NCBI GenBank assembly: GCA_038133505.1 | Contig: JAYPTI010000019.1 | Span: forward strand, 1-29,744 | DNA: 29,744 bases | Reading direction: 5' to 3' | Origin: JAYQUR01 sp038133505 | GTDB lineage: Bacteria > Pseudomonadota > Alphaproteobacteria > MPNO01 > UBA830 | Part shown: piece after piece, positions 23,625-29,744 of the stretch | Numbering within the stretch: position 1 is the first letter of the stretch | How the letters are laid out: each line of letters opens with the position of its first letter | Program-made: the position numbers and the translations under genes | Notes under the pieces: model-generated | Seen by the model: only the letters and a program-made list of their open reading frames with translations | What the model was told of the DNA's origin: nothing | The model's database searches: none

Positions 23625-24257
23625 ATGGACCTGTCCTACCCGATCGGCGGCGAAGTACATATTGCATTTGCGACTCCGTATTTGATCCGCGAAGTTCCCG
23701 ATTCCGAACGATTAAACGAAGAACTCATTGAGATTATTCTCAATGAGAAAAATAAGAACAGCGGGAAGAACATTTCCAATATCGGCGGCTGGCATTCGAA
23801 TGCGACCCTGTGGGATTGGAAGTCCCCGGCGATAGAAAAATTCAAGATGTGGGTCCACAACTCGATGTTGCGGCTCGCGGCGCTGCCCGACAAAGAGACC
23901 AATCTGAGAAAGGTCGATGCCGATTACACCGCCGCGGCGTGGGCGAACGTGAACAGCCATGGGGACTACAACCAGTCCCATATCCATCCGGAATGCGACT
24001 GGTCGTGCGTCTATTACGTCTCTGCCGGGCAACCGGATCCGGAACCCCAATTGAACGGCAAGTTCGAGCTCCGCGATCCGAGGACTCTGGCTCTCAGTTC
24101 CGGCCTTCCGCGATACGGGTTCGGGCAAAGTCTCATAATCGATCCCGAGCCCGGAACGATGATCATGTTTCCGGCGTGGATGGAGCATCTCGTTCACCCG
24201 TTCTACGGGGAAGGAGAGAGGATCTCGATCGCCACGAACATAAAAATGAATTCGTGA
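23625..24257 (+). CDS. Putative 2OG-Fe(II) oxygenase (TIGR02466/2OG-FeII_Oxy_5 family)
   Basis: A 210-residue protein. The ATG at 23625 follows AGGTGGGGGG; longer in-frame starts upstream lack a ribosome site and family similarity. The iron site is in NQSHIHPECDWSCVYYVS, and a second conserved block near the C-terminus has IIDPEPGTMIMFPAWMEHLVHPF (distal His) and ERISIATNIKM (Arg for 2OG). This matches the family of putative 2OG oxygenases found in marine bacteria and their phages, whose substrates are unknown. Its first third is far more AT-rich than the window (18 of 60 G+C at 23701-23760) and uses AAA, AAT and ATT codons that its neighbours avoid. It lies about 260 bases downstream of tRNA-Met. 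Transfer is likely; no integrase is present. Confidence 0.8.
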   Translation: MDLSYPIGGEVHIAFATPYLIREVPDSERLNEELIEIILNEKNKNSGKNISNIGGWHSNATLWDWKSPAIEKFKMWVHNSMLRLAALPDKETNLRKVDADYTAAAWANVNSHGDYNQSHIHPECDWSCVYYVSAGQPDPEPQLNGKFELRDPRTLALSSGLPRYGFGQSLIIDPEPGTMIMFPAWMEHLVHPFYGEGERISIATNIKMNS

Positions 24258-24314
24258 CGGCGATCGTTCGGTCGGCGATTCCGCGGGCCTGCCCGTAAAT
24301 TCTGTTGCGGCTAG

Positions 24315-24340
24315 GGGCGGCAAGCGCAACGGCGCCGCCC
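24315..24340. other. Hairpin between converging genes
   Basis: GGGCGGC (24315-24321) and GCCGCCC (24334-24340) form a 7-bp stem with a 12-base loop between the ends of the oxygenase gene and the converging yaiI-like gene. No T run follows on either strand, so a role in termination is only possible. Confidence 0.3.
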
Positions 24341-24354
24341 GGCGGACGCGTCGG

Positions 24355-24801
24355 TCACCGCTTCGCCGCCTGCACCGTTCGTTCCATATGATCCAGGAAG
24401 CGCGACCGGTCCTTCTTCGAGAAGGGGGGTGGGCCGCCCGTCAACGCGCCGGCCGAGCGCAGGTCGCTCATCAGGTTGCGGGTGGCGAGCACGCCGCCGA
24501 TGGAGCGGGCGTCCAGCGTCTCGCCGTTGGGCCGGATGACGAGCGCGCCCGCCTCGATGCAGCGCGCGGCGAGCGGGATGTCGTTGGTGACGCAGATGTC
24601 GCCCGCGCCGATGCGTTCCGCGATCCAGTCGTCGGCGGCATCGGTGCCGCCCGGCACGATCACCGTTTCGACCAGCGGATGCGGGTTGGGGCGGATGCCG
24701 CCGTCGCTCACCATCAGGGTCTTGAGGCCGTGGCGTTCCGCGACCCGCACGACCTCGTCTTTCACGGGGCAGGCGTCGGCATCGACGTATATTTCGGTCA
24801 T
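24355..24801 (-). CDS. yaiI: UPF0178 family protein (YaiI/YqxD-like)
   Basis: A 148-residue protein that matches UPF0178 end to end: IYVDADACPVKDEV at the N-terminus, VSDGGIRPNPHPLVETVIVPGGTDAADDWIAE, DICVTNDIPLAARCIEAGALVI and a C-terminal RNLMSDLRSAG with GGPPPFSKKDRSRF. The pattern of Asp residues (DAD, D-ADD, ND) is that of PIN-like nucleases, but no activity has been established to my knowledge. There is no Shine-Dalgarno before the ATG. TATACC on the minus strand (24813-24808) ends six bases before it, so the mRNA may be leaderless. It lies 46 bases downstream of the 90-residue gene on the same strand and could also be read from there. Confidence 0.93.
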   Translation of the reverse strand: MTEIYVDADACPVKDEVVRVAERHGLKTLMVSDGGIRPNPHPLVETVIVPGGTDAADDWIAERIGAGDICVTNDIPLAARCIEAGALVIRPNGETLDARSIGGVLATRNLMSDLRSAGALTGGPPPFSKKDRSRFLDHMERTVQAAKR

Positions 24802-24847
24802 GCGGCGGGTATAGGGGATGGCGCCGCCGCGCGCCAGCGGAGAGGCG

Positions 24848-25120
24848 TCAGCGGTTCGCCGGATTTTCCGGGTGCGTGTCGACGAAGTGCTTCAGGGTCA
24901 GCTTCAGCTTCAGCGCGTGCTCGGCATGGCCCGTTAATTCCGCGCGTTCGATGTCTTCCACGATCATGCTTTTGATCCTGAGCACGCCGTCGTCGCTCTG
25001 CAGCAGGTAATGGCCGAGTTCAAGCGCTGCGAGCTCGGGCAGGTTCTCGTGCTCGGCGATGGCGCGGATTTCGTCCTCGTCCAGTTCGCACAGCCCGAGG
25101 CAGTCCTCGTAAGTAAGCAT
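24848..25120 (-). CDS. Small acidic conserved hypothetical protein (90 aa)
   Basis: A 90-residue, probably helical and acidic protein opening MLTYEDCLGLCELDEDEI and ending KHFVDTHPENPANR. I do not recognise a named domain; similar short proteins occur in alphaproteobacteria. No signal peptide or membrane segment is present. GGAGG precedes the ATG at 25120 at good spacing and codon use matches the window, so it is very likely real. Its promoter region carries an FNR/FixK-like box whose centre lies 41.5 bases from the start site predicted from a TACACT -10 (25160-25155). That suggests oxygen- or redox-linked expression. It is upstream of yaiI on the same strand. Confidence 0.75.
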   Translation of the reverse strand: MLTYEDCLGLCELDEDEIRAIAEHENLPELAALELGHYLLQSDDGVLRIKSMIVEDIERAELTGHAEHALKLKLTLKHFVDTHPENPANR

Positions 25121-25154
25121 GGCTCGGCCTCCGGTTGCCGTTGTCGGTGACGCC

Positions 25155-25225
25155 AGTGTAGGCCCGGCTGCCTTGTGCCCGATTGATCTGCGTCAACAAA
25201 CCGTCACATTCGACCGTCCTATTCT
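25155..25225. promoter_or_regulatory. Divergent promoter pair around a shared FNR/FixK-type box
   Basis: Minus strand: TACACT (25160-25155) gives a start near 25148. Plus strand: TATTCT (25220-25225) gives a start near 25231-25232. The box TTGATCTGCGTCAA (25183-25196, centre 25189.5) is thus about 41.5-42.5 bases upstream of both, the position of class II CRP/FNR activators. Neither promoter has a good -35, as expected of activator-dependent promoters. Confidence 0.55.
25183..25196. promoter_or_regulatory. FNR/FixK-type binding site
   Basis: TTGATCTGCGTCAA fits the FNR/FnrL/FixK consensus TTGAT-N4-ATCAA with one deviation, and the TTGAT-N5-TCAA form common in alphaproteobacteria without any. 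It is in the middle of the 136-base gap between two divergent small genes. Confidence 0.7.
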
Positions 25226-25256
25226 CTCCCGGAAGGTTCAACAGGAGGAGACCGAC

Positions 25257-25562
25257 GTGCGGCCGATTTCCGACAAGGCGGAAGTCTCGATCGATTTTCC
25301 CGACAAGTTCTATGTCGGGTCGTTCGAGCGCGATTCCAGCTTCGAGGCGAAGGCAGAGGGGGACGGCCTGTTTTTTCGCCTGACGCGGAGCGGCGAGGAG
25401 AAACGCGTCGTCGGCGTGCATCTTCATCATTTCGTTCTTGCGGGAATCCTGGCGGACTGGGCCGATACGCTAAAGGACCAGCCGCCGGTCGGCCGCGCGC
25501 ACGCGACGGAACTGATCGAGGCGCTGAAGAAGGTCGAGAAGGCGCTCGCGCGCCGGAAGTAG
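25257..25562 (+). CDS. Small conserved hypothetical protein (101 aa)
   Basis: A 101-residue protein. The start is taken as GTG 25257, preceded by AGGAGGAG at proper spacing; the frame stays open upstream, but that part contains the predicted promoter and is not coding. It has two visible parts: a beta-rich N-terminal half (KFYVGSFERDSSFEAKAEGDGLFFRL) and a C-terminal helical half with LHHFVLAGILADWADTL and a Lys/Glu-rich helix ELIEALKKVEKALARRK. No signal peptide or known motif was recognised. The FNR/FixK-type box upstream points to expression under low oxygen. It may work with the divergent 90-residue protein; that is inference from shared control only. Confidence 0.7.
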   Translation: MRPISDKAEVSIDFPDKFYVGSFERDSSFEAKAEGDGLFFRLTRSGEEKRVVGVHLHHFVLAGILADWADTLKDQPPVGRAHATELIEALKKVEKALARRK

Positions 25563-25601
25563 ACTACTGGAAGCGGCAGCGAGGTTTCGTTCGCCCGGCT
25601 G

Positions 25602-25628
25602 TTGCGGTTGTGCCGGTTTCCGTATGAT
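25602..25628 (+). promoter_or_regulatory. Possible promoter of the GMC oxidoreductase gene
   Basis: TTGCGG (25602-25607) and TATGAT (25623-25628) with a short 15-base spacer, about 41 bases before the ATG at 25670. The -10 is good; the spacing is shorter than usual. Confidence 0.35.
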
Positions 25629-25669
25629 GCGCTCGGAAGAAGTAACAGGGACGGGGAGCGGGATCGGCC

Positions 25670-27307
25670 ATGAGCGGATCGGCGGACGAATTCGACTACA
25701 TCATCGTGGGCGCGGGCAGCGCGGGCTGCGTGCTCGCCTACCGGCTGAGCGCCGATCCGAACAACCGTGTCCTCGTCCTTGAGGCTGGCGGCCCCGATAC
25801 AGATCCGATGATCCACATCCCGCTCGGCCTCGGGCGCATGCACGACAAGCGCGCACACGACTGGGGCTACGATACGGAGCCCGAGTCGCACCTCAACAAC
25901 CGCGAGATCGAAGCGATGCGCGGCAAGGTCGTCGGCGGCTCGTCGTCGATCAACGTCATGGCCTACGTGCGCGGCCATCGGGGAGACTACGACCGCTGGG
26001 CGCAGAAGGGCGCGACCGGCTGGTCGTACGCCGACGTCCTGCCCTATTTCCGCCGGATGGAGAATTGGGAAGAGGGCGGCGACACGTGGCGCGGCGACGA
26101 CGGTCCCCTCCATACCCAGCGCGCCCGCTCGCAGGACCCGCTGTGGGACGCCTGGATCGAAGCCGGCAACGCGATGGGCTTCGGCTTCACCGAGGACTAC
26201 AACGGCGAGAAGCAGGAAGGGCTGGGCCGGTCGCAGTCGACCATCCATCTCGGCAAGCGCGACAGCGCGGCGCGCGCGTTCCTGCGTCCGGCGTTGCGCC
26301 GGCGGAACGTCGAGCTGCGCACCAACGTCTATGCGACGCGGGTCGTGATGGACGGGACGCGCGCGACCGGCATCGAATACATGCGGTTGGGGCGGCCGAC
26401 CGTCGTGCGTGCCGCCAGGGAAGTGATCCTGTCCGGCGGCGTGTTCAACTCGCCGCAGCTGCTGATGCTGTCCGGCATCGGGCCCGCCGATCACCTGCGC
26501 GATGTCGGTATCGAACCGGTCGTCGATTCTCCCTGGGTCGGAAAGAACCTGCAGGATCACCTCGCCGTTCACGTGACGGCAAAACGCAAGAAGCCCGGGC
26601 CGTTCCTGAAGGAGATGCGGTTCGATCGCATGGCGGTCTCGATGATCCGCGCGCAACTGTTCGGTACCGGTCCCGGCACCGTCCTGCCCGGCGGGCTGCA
26701 CGGTTTCGTCAAGACGCGGCCCGAACTTGCCACCACGGACATCCAGTTCCTTTTCCGCGGCGCTGCGACCAACGCGCATCTGTGGTTTCCCGGGATCCGC
26801 CCGGCCTACAAGGACGGGTTCGGCGTCCGGCCCGTGCTGCTGCATCCCGAAAGCCGCGGCGAGGTGCTGCTGCGCTCGGCCGATCCGTTCGACAAGGTTC
26901 GTATCATCCAGAACTTCCTCGATGCGCCGTCCGATCTCGAGACGCTCAAGACCGGGGTCAAGCTCGCGCGCGACATGCTGCACCAGCCGGCGATGGATCC
27001 CTATCGGGAGGTCGAAGCGACGCCCGGCCCCGGTGCGACATCGGATGCCGATATCGAGGCATGGATCCGGCGGACCGCAATCACCGCGCATCATCCGTCC
27101 TGCACGACGCCGATGGGCACGGACGAGCGCGCCGTGCTGGATACCGAATGCCGGGTCCGCGGCGCCGAGAATTTGCGCGTCGTCGATGCGTCGTCGATGC
27201 CGGACCTGGTCTCTGGCAACATCAACGCCGCGGTCCTCGTGATCGCCGAGAAGGTATCGGATCATATCCTCGGCAACACGCCGCTCGCGCCGGCGCTCGC
27301 CGCGTAA
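25670..27307 (+). CDS. GMC family FAD-dependent oxidoreductase (choline/alcohol dehydrogenase-like)
   Basis: A 545-residue flavoprotein of the glucose-methanol-choline family. The Rossmann motif GAGSAG is at residues 14-19, followed by LVLEAGG. GMC signature 1 lies around RGKVVGGSSSINVMAYVRG and signature 2 around SGGVFNSPQLLMLSGIGPADHL. The C-terminal substrate domain ends in AHHPSCTTPMG (catalytic His) and DLVSGNINAAVLVIAEK (second His replaced by Asn, as in many members). There is no signal peptide, so it is cytosolic. It oxidises an alcohol to an aldehyde or ketone; the family also includes choline and polyethylene-glycol dehydrogenases, and similarity cannot choose between them. A histidine phosphatase gene follows after 31 bases. 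Confidence 0.92.
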   Translation: MSGSADEFDYIIVGAGSAGCVLAYRLSADPNNRVLVLEAGGPDTDPMIHIPLGLGRMHDKRAHDWGYDTEPESHLNNREIEAMRGKVVGGSSSINVMAYVRGHRGDYDRWAQKGATGWSYADVLPYFRRMENWEEGGDTWRGDDGPLHTQRARSQDPLWDAWIEAGNAMGFGFTEDYNGEKQEGLGRSQSTIHLGKRDSAARAFLRPALRRRNVELRTNVYATRVVMDGTRATGIEYMRLGRPTVVRAAREVILSGGVFNSPQLLMLSGIGPADHLRDVGIEPVVDSPWVGKNLQDHLAVHVTAKRKKPGPFLKEMRFDRMAVSMIRAQLFGTGPGTVLPGGLHGFVKTRPELATTDIQFLFRGAATNAHLWFPGIRPAYKDGFGVRPVLLHPESRGEVLLRSADPFDKVRIIQNFLDAPSDLETLKTGVKLARDMLHQPAMDPYREVEATPGPGATSDADIEAWIRRTAITAHHPSCTTPMGTDERAVLDTECRVRGAENLRVVDASSMPDLVSGNINAAVLVIAEKVSDHILGNTPLAPALAA

Positions 27308-27338
27308 CGCGCAATAACCGCAACAGGGAACCCGACCG

Positions 27339-27821
27339 ATGAAAGTCATCCTCGCCCACCACGCCAACTGCTTTACCGCCGAGCAGAACCCCGACCGCCC
27401 GCTGACCGATCTCGGGATGGCGCAGGCCGACAGGATCGGGCGGCATCTGAAGGCTGCCGGTATCGAGCCGCGCTGCATCGTCCATAGCGGACGTCTCTGG
27501 ACGCGGCAGACGGCGGAACGCGTCGCGGCGGCGTTCGGCGACCCGGCGCTGGCGCAGGAATCGTCCTATCCGGTCTTCGCGGATTCACCGCTCCAGCCGT
27601 TCCTCGACGATATCGCGTCGGGCGGCGGCGACGTCGTGATGACGGGCCACAGCGAGTTTCTGCGCCGCGCCGGTGCGGTGATGACCGGCGGCGACGAGGG
27701 CCGGGTCGTCATCGAGTACAAGCCGGGCCACGGTGCGCTGTTCTGCCTCGAGGGCGAGGGGGACGACTGGGTCGTCGCCTACGGCCTGCGCCAGGAGCAC
27801 ATGGAGGCGTTCGGCGGCTGA
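27339..27821 (+). CDS. SixA-like histidine phosphatase family protein
   Basis: A 160-residue protein of the short histidine phosphatase branch 1 type, closest in pattern to SixA. The N-terminal motif reads MKVILAHHANC, so the usual RHG becomes H-H-A: the catalytic His8 is kept but the preceding Arg is His. NPDRPLTDLGMAQADRIG, VHSGRLWTRQTAE (second Arg region) and VVMTGHSEFLRRAG (second catalytic His) follow as expected. SixA removes phosphate from His residues of phosphorelay or PTS proteins. A related subgroup lacks the first Arg, so the change need not mean inactivity. CAGGGAA precedes the ATG, and the gene is probably co-transcribed with the GMC oxidoreductase. Confidence 0.85.
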   Translation: MKVILAHHANCFTAEQNPDRPLTDLGMAQADRIGRHLKAAGIEPRCIVHSGRLWTRQTAERVAAAFGDPALAQESSYPVFADSPLQPFLDDIASGGGDVVMTGHSEFLRRAGAVMTGGDEGRVVIEYKPGHGALFCLEGEGDDWVVAYGLRQEHMEAFGG

Positions 27822-28146
27822 GATCAACAGCCCGGCGGCATTTTTTACGCTAAATCAGGTATTTATTCGGAATCTGCCGGCGAATTAACTTGCAATTCAC
27901 CGGAAACGTGTCACATATCGCCCATACGCGCCGTGCGTAGAGGGCGACCCGTTCGCCGCCGGCGCGCATTTTCTAAGCAAACGACCGTATCGATCGTTGC
28001 CCAAGAATAAGCGCCCCTGAGATACTTCGAAAAAGGGGCCCACGAACAAGGCAGCTGATCTGCGCTGGCTCCCTCCATTTTAAACGACCGTCGTCGCATA
28101 GCCGCGGCCGCTTGGCGCGTGTGCGACGTATAGAAAGAGTATCGTT
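27822..28146. other. 325-base intergenic region: structured leader of the RNA helicase gene
   Basis: No gene is evident. Just after the phosphatase stop, GGCTG/CAGCC with a 7-base loop, then CGGCGGCA and a T6 run, may be a weak terminator. Two possible plus-strand promoters are TTGCAA-18-CATATC (27890-27919) and the better TTGCCC-18-GATACT (27997-28026). Further on there are inverted repeats GCCCCT/AGGGGC (28013-28018, 28034-28039) and ACGAC/GTCGT (28084-28094). Long structured leaders are common for cold-inducible RNA helicase genes, and this may be one. Confidence 0.45.
27997..28026 (+). promoter_or_regulatory. Candidate promoter of the DEAD-box helicase gene
   Basis: TTGCCC (27997-28002), an 18-base spacer and GATACT (28021-28026). 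It would leave a leader of about 115 bases before the TTG start at 28147. Confidence 0.4.
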
Positions 28147-29535
28147 TTGACGAAATTTACCGATCTCGGCCTCGCCGAGCGCCTGCTTCGTGCAATCTCC
28201 GAAGAAGGCTACGAGACCCCGACGCCCGTTCAGGCCGGCGTCATCCCCGCAATGCTGGACGGCCGCGACGTCGTCGGCATCGCCCAGACGGGCACCGGCA
28301 AGACGGCGGCCTTCGTGCTGCCGCTGCTGCAGGAAATCCTGACCCGCAAGGGCCGCAACGCGCCCCGCACGTGTGCGGCACTGATCCTCGCGCCGACGCG
28401 CGAGCTTGCGAACCAGATCGACGAAAGCATCCGCACCTACGGACGCCACGTCCGCCATTCGACCGCCGTCGTTATCGGCGGCGCTCGGCCGGGCCCGCAG
28501 GTTCGTGCGATGGCGCGCGGCGTCGATATCGTCATCGCAACGCCGGGCCGCCTGCTCGATCACATGTCGACCGGCGCGATCAAGCTGGACGAGACCACCT
28601 CGGTCGTCCTCGACGAGGGCGACCAGATGCTCGACCTCGGCTTCATGCCAGCGATCCGGAAGATCATGGCGAAGCTGCCGCGCGACCGCCGCACGGTGCT
28701 GCTGTCGGCGACCATGCCGAAGCAGATTCGCGCGCTCGCCGACGACTTCCTCACCGACCCGCTCGAGGTATCGGTCACGCCGGCCGCGCGGCCGATCGAG
28801 AAGATCGACCAGCGCGTTGTCATGGTCGAGAAATCGGGCAAGCGCGACGCACTTGTCGATGCCCTGTCCGGCCCGGAGGTGGAGAGCGCCATCGTGTTTA
28901 CCCGCACGAAGCGCGGCGCTGACCGTGTCTGCCGCCATCTCGAGGAAGCCGACATCAAGGCCGGTGCGATCCACGGCAACAAGAGCCAGAACCAGCGCGA
29001 GCGTACGCTGAGCGCGTTCAAGAAGGGCCGCATCCGCGTCCTCGTCGCGACCGACATCGCGGCGCGCGGGATCGACATCGACGGCGTCACGCACGTGGTC
29101 AATTTCGAGTTGCCGAACGTTCCCGAATCCTATGTTCACCGGATCGGCCGGACGGCCCGTGCCGGCGCCGCCGGCACCGCGATCGCGCTGTGCGACAGCG
29201 AGGAAATCGGTCTTCTCCGCGATATCGAAAAGCTGATCGGCAACCCGATCCCGAAGGTCGACAAGAACGGCGAAGCGGTTGCCGACTTGCCGGAACGCAC
29301 GGGCGGGAAAGGCGGCAAGAGCGGCAAACCGCGCCGCAAGAGCGGCGGCGGACGCAGGTTCGGTCCGAAGCCTGCTGCGAACGGCAATGCCGCCGGAAAT
29401 CCCGCTGCGAAACACGGCAATCGTCCCGGGCCGAAGTCCGGGGACGGTGCATCGGCCGAAAATAGGAAGAAGCGCCGCAAGCGGCGTCCGGCGAACCGGA
29501 ACGCTTCGGGCCCGCAGGTTTCGCGGGCAGCCTGA
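28147..29535 (+). CDS. DEAD-box ATP-dependent RNA helicase (RhlE-like)
   Basis: A 462-residue helicase. The start is TTG at 28147 behind AGAAAGAG; it gives the usual family N-terminus (FTDLGLAERLLRAI). Motifs in order: Q motif around TPTPVQA, Walker A AQTGTGKT (46-53), PTRELA (83-88), TPGR, motif II as DEGD (156-159) rather than DEAD, SAT (187-189), the C-terminal domain with VFTRTKRGADR, ATDIAARGIDI and HRIGRTARAG (331-340). A basic tail of ~95 residues rich in Gly, Lys and Arg follows and should bind RNA. It unwinds structured RNA in ribosome assembly, decay or cold adaptation. The Ala-to-Gly change in motif II keeps the catalytic Asp-Glu pair. A strong hairpin follows the stop. Confidence 0.93.
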   Translation: MTKFTDLGLAERLLRAISEEGYETPTPVQAGVIPAMLDGRDVVGIAQTGTGKTAAFVLPLLQEILTRKGRNAPRTCAALILAPTRELANQIDESIRTYGRHVRHSTAVVIGGARPGPQVRAMARGVDIVIATPGRLLDHMSTGAIKLDETTSVVLDEGDQMLDLGFMPAIRKIMAKLPRDRRTVLLSATMPKQIRALADDFLTDPLEVSVTPAARPIEKIDQRVVMVEKSGKRDALVDALSGPEVESAIVFTRTKRGADRVCRHLEEADIKAGAIHGNKSQNQRERTLSAFKKGRIRVLVATDIAARGIDIDGVTHVVNFELPNVPESYVHRIGRTARAGAAGTAIALCDSEEIGLLRDIEKLIGNPIPKVDKNGEAVADLPERTGGKGGKSGKPRRKSGGGRRFGPKPAANGNAAGNPAAKHGNRPGPKSGDGASAENRKKRRKRRPANRNASGPQVSRAA

Positions 29536-29540
29536 TATAC

Positions 29541-29574
29541 CGCGGGCGGGCCGGCTTCTGCCGGTTCGCCCGCG
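29541..29574. terminator. Shared hairpin terminator between converging genes
   Basis: A 15-bp stem, CGCGGGCGGGCCGGC (29541-29555) with GCCGGTTCGCCCGCG (29560-29574) and loop TTCT; two pairs are G-U on the plus strand. It occupies nearly all of the 41-base gap between the helicase stop and the LysR stop, so it probably ends transcription from the helicase side and perhaps from both. The T tract after it is weak (TCTT). Confidence 0.75.
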
Positions 29575-29576
29575 TC

Positions 29577-29744
29577 TTACCGCAATATGGTGAAGTCCGG
29601 GAATGCGCGCCTGACGCCGTCGCGGAACCGTTCGCCGAATTCCCGATATTGCACCTTCCGCGCCGACGTCCTGCGCCATGCGAGGCCGATCGTCCGATGA
29701 ATCCGCCGGCCGCCCAGTTCGACCACGCGCCTTCCCCTTTCGTT
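29577..29744 (-). CDS. LysR-type transcriptional regulator, C-terminal fragment (5' end outside the window)
   Basis: A minus-strand frame is open from the window edge to TAA at 29579-29577, giving the last 55 residues. They read like the end of a LysR substrate-binding domain: RRIHRTIGLAWRRTSARK, a pattern seen in the last strand and helix of these proteins (IGLAWR), followed by a helix FGERFRDGVRRAFP and a short tail. The DNA-binding domain would lie outside the window. Ligand and targets cannot be told. It converges on the helicase gene with a hairpin between. Confidence 0.7.
   Translation of the reverse strand, partial: NERGRRVVELGGRRIHRTIGLAWRRTSARKVQYREFGERFRDGVRRAFPDFTILR

Noticed and set aside
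23340..24355. Phage or island attachment site made from the tRNA-Met 3' end
   Set aside because: I found no second copy of the tRNA 3' end downstream and no integrase gene, so insertion at the tRNA is only a suggestion.
25427..27478. A 683-codon minus-strand frame antisense to the GMC oxidoreductase gene
   Set aside because: The plus strand encodes all GMC motifs; the antisense translation is low in complexity and has no ribosome site.
1..29744. CRISPR arrays, insertion sequences or prophage genes
   Set aside because: No regularly spaced repeats, transposase, integrase or phage structural genes were seen on either strand.

Overview
The window looks like part of a draft chromosome from a high-GC alphaproteobacterium, perhaps of Rhodospirillales type. 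The evidence is the strong G/C bias at third codon positions, the tyrS-anmK neighbourhood next to an AsmA/YhdP-like gene, the alpha/beta hydrolase-cysteine desulfurase pair, a tRNA-Met of alphaproteobacterial type, and an FNR/FixK-type box. I cannot name a genus. A run of ten Ns at 3245-3254 marks a scaffold join.

Layout. 3-818: 3' end of an AsmA/YhdP-like envelope gene. 1048-4317: a periplasmic ABC-type binding protein overlapping a CHASE-PAS histidine kinase; the kinase frame holds two internal stop codons and the N gap. 4330-7992 (minus strand): a TauE/SafE permease, a TauD/TfdA dioxygenase and a Tat-exported amidohydrolase. 8104-11502: tyrS, a divergent polysaccharide-deacetylase-like gene and anmK. 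11536-14605: an alpha/beta hydrolase, then a tight trio of cysteine desulfurase, [2Fe-2S] ferredoxin and TenA. 14658-19347: a catabolic module of cytochrome P450 and HpaB-type flavin monooxygenase, divergent from a MarR regulator, followed by a Bcr/CflA-type MFS pump. 19410-19500: a pair of REP-like palindromes. 19529-21210: an MBL-fold hydrolase and an SDR gene broken by an in-frame TAG. 21288-25562: mnmA, a hydroxypyruvate-isomerase-like gene, tRNA-Met(CAU), an AT-richer 2OG-Fe(II) oxygenase gene, a yaiI homologue and two small conserved hypotheticals that flank an FNR/FixK-like box. 25670-29535: a GMC oxidoreductase, a SixA-like histidine phosphatase and a DEAD-box RNA helicase with a long leader. 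29577-29744: the C-terminal end of a LysR regulator.

How the genes fit together. Housekeeping genes (tyrS, anmK, mnmA, tRNA-Met, cysteine desulfurase, RNA helicase) alternate with small accessory blocks for sensing and small-molecule breakdown. The clearest local circuit is MarR with its palindromic operator in the divergent hpaB/marR promoter. The clearest unexplained circuit is the FNR/FixK-type box placed close to -41.5 for promoters on both strands between two uncharacterised small genes. Three conserved frames carry single internal stops (two in the kinase, one in the SDR); they are either fresh pseudogenes or consensus errors in the draft. I found no CRISPR array, insertion sequence, prophage or clear riboswitch.
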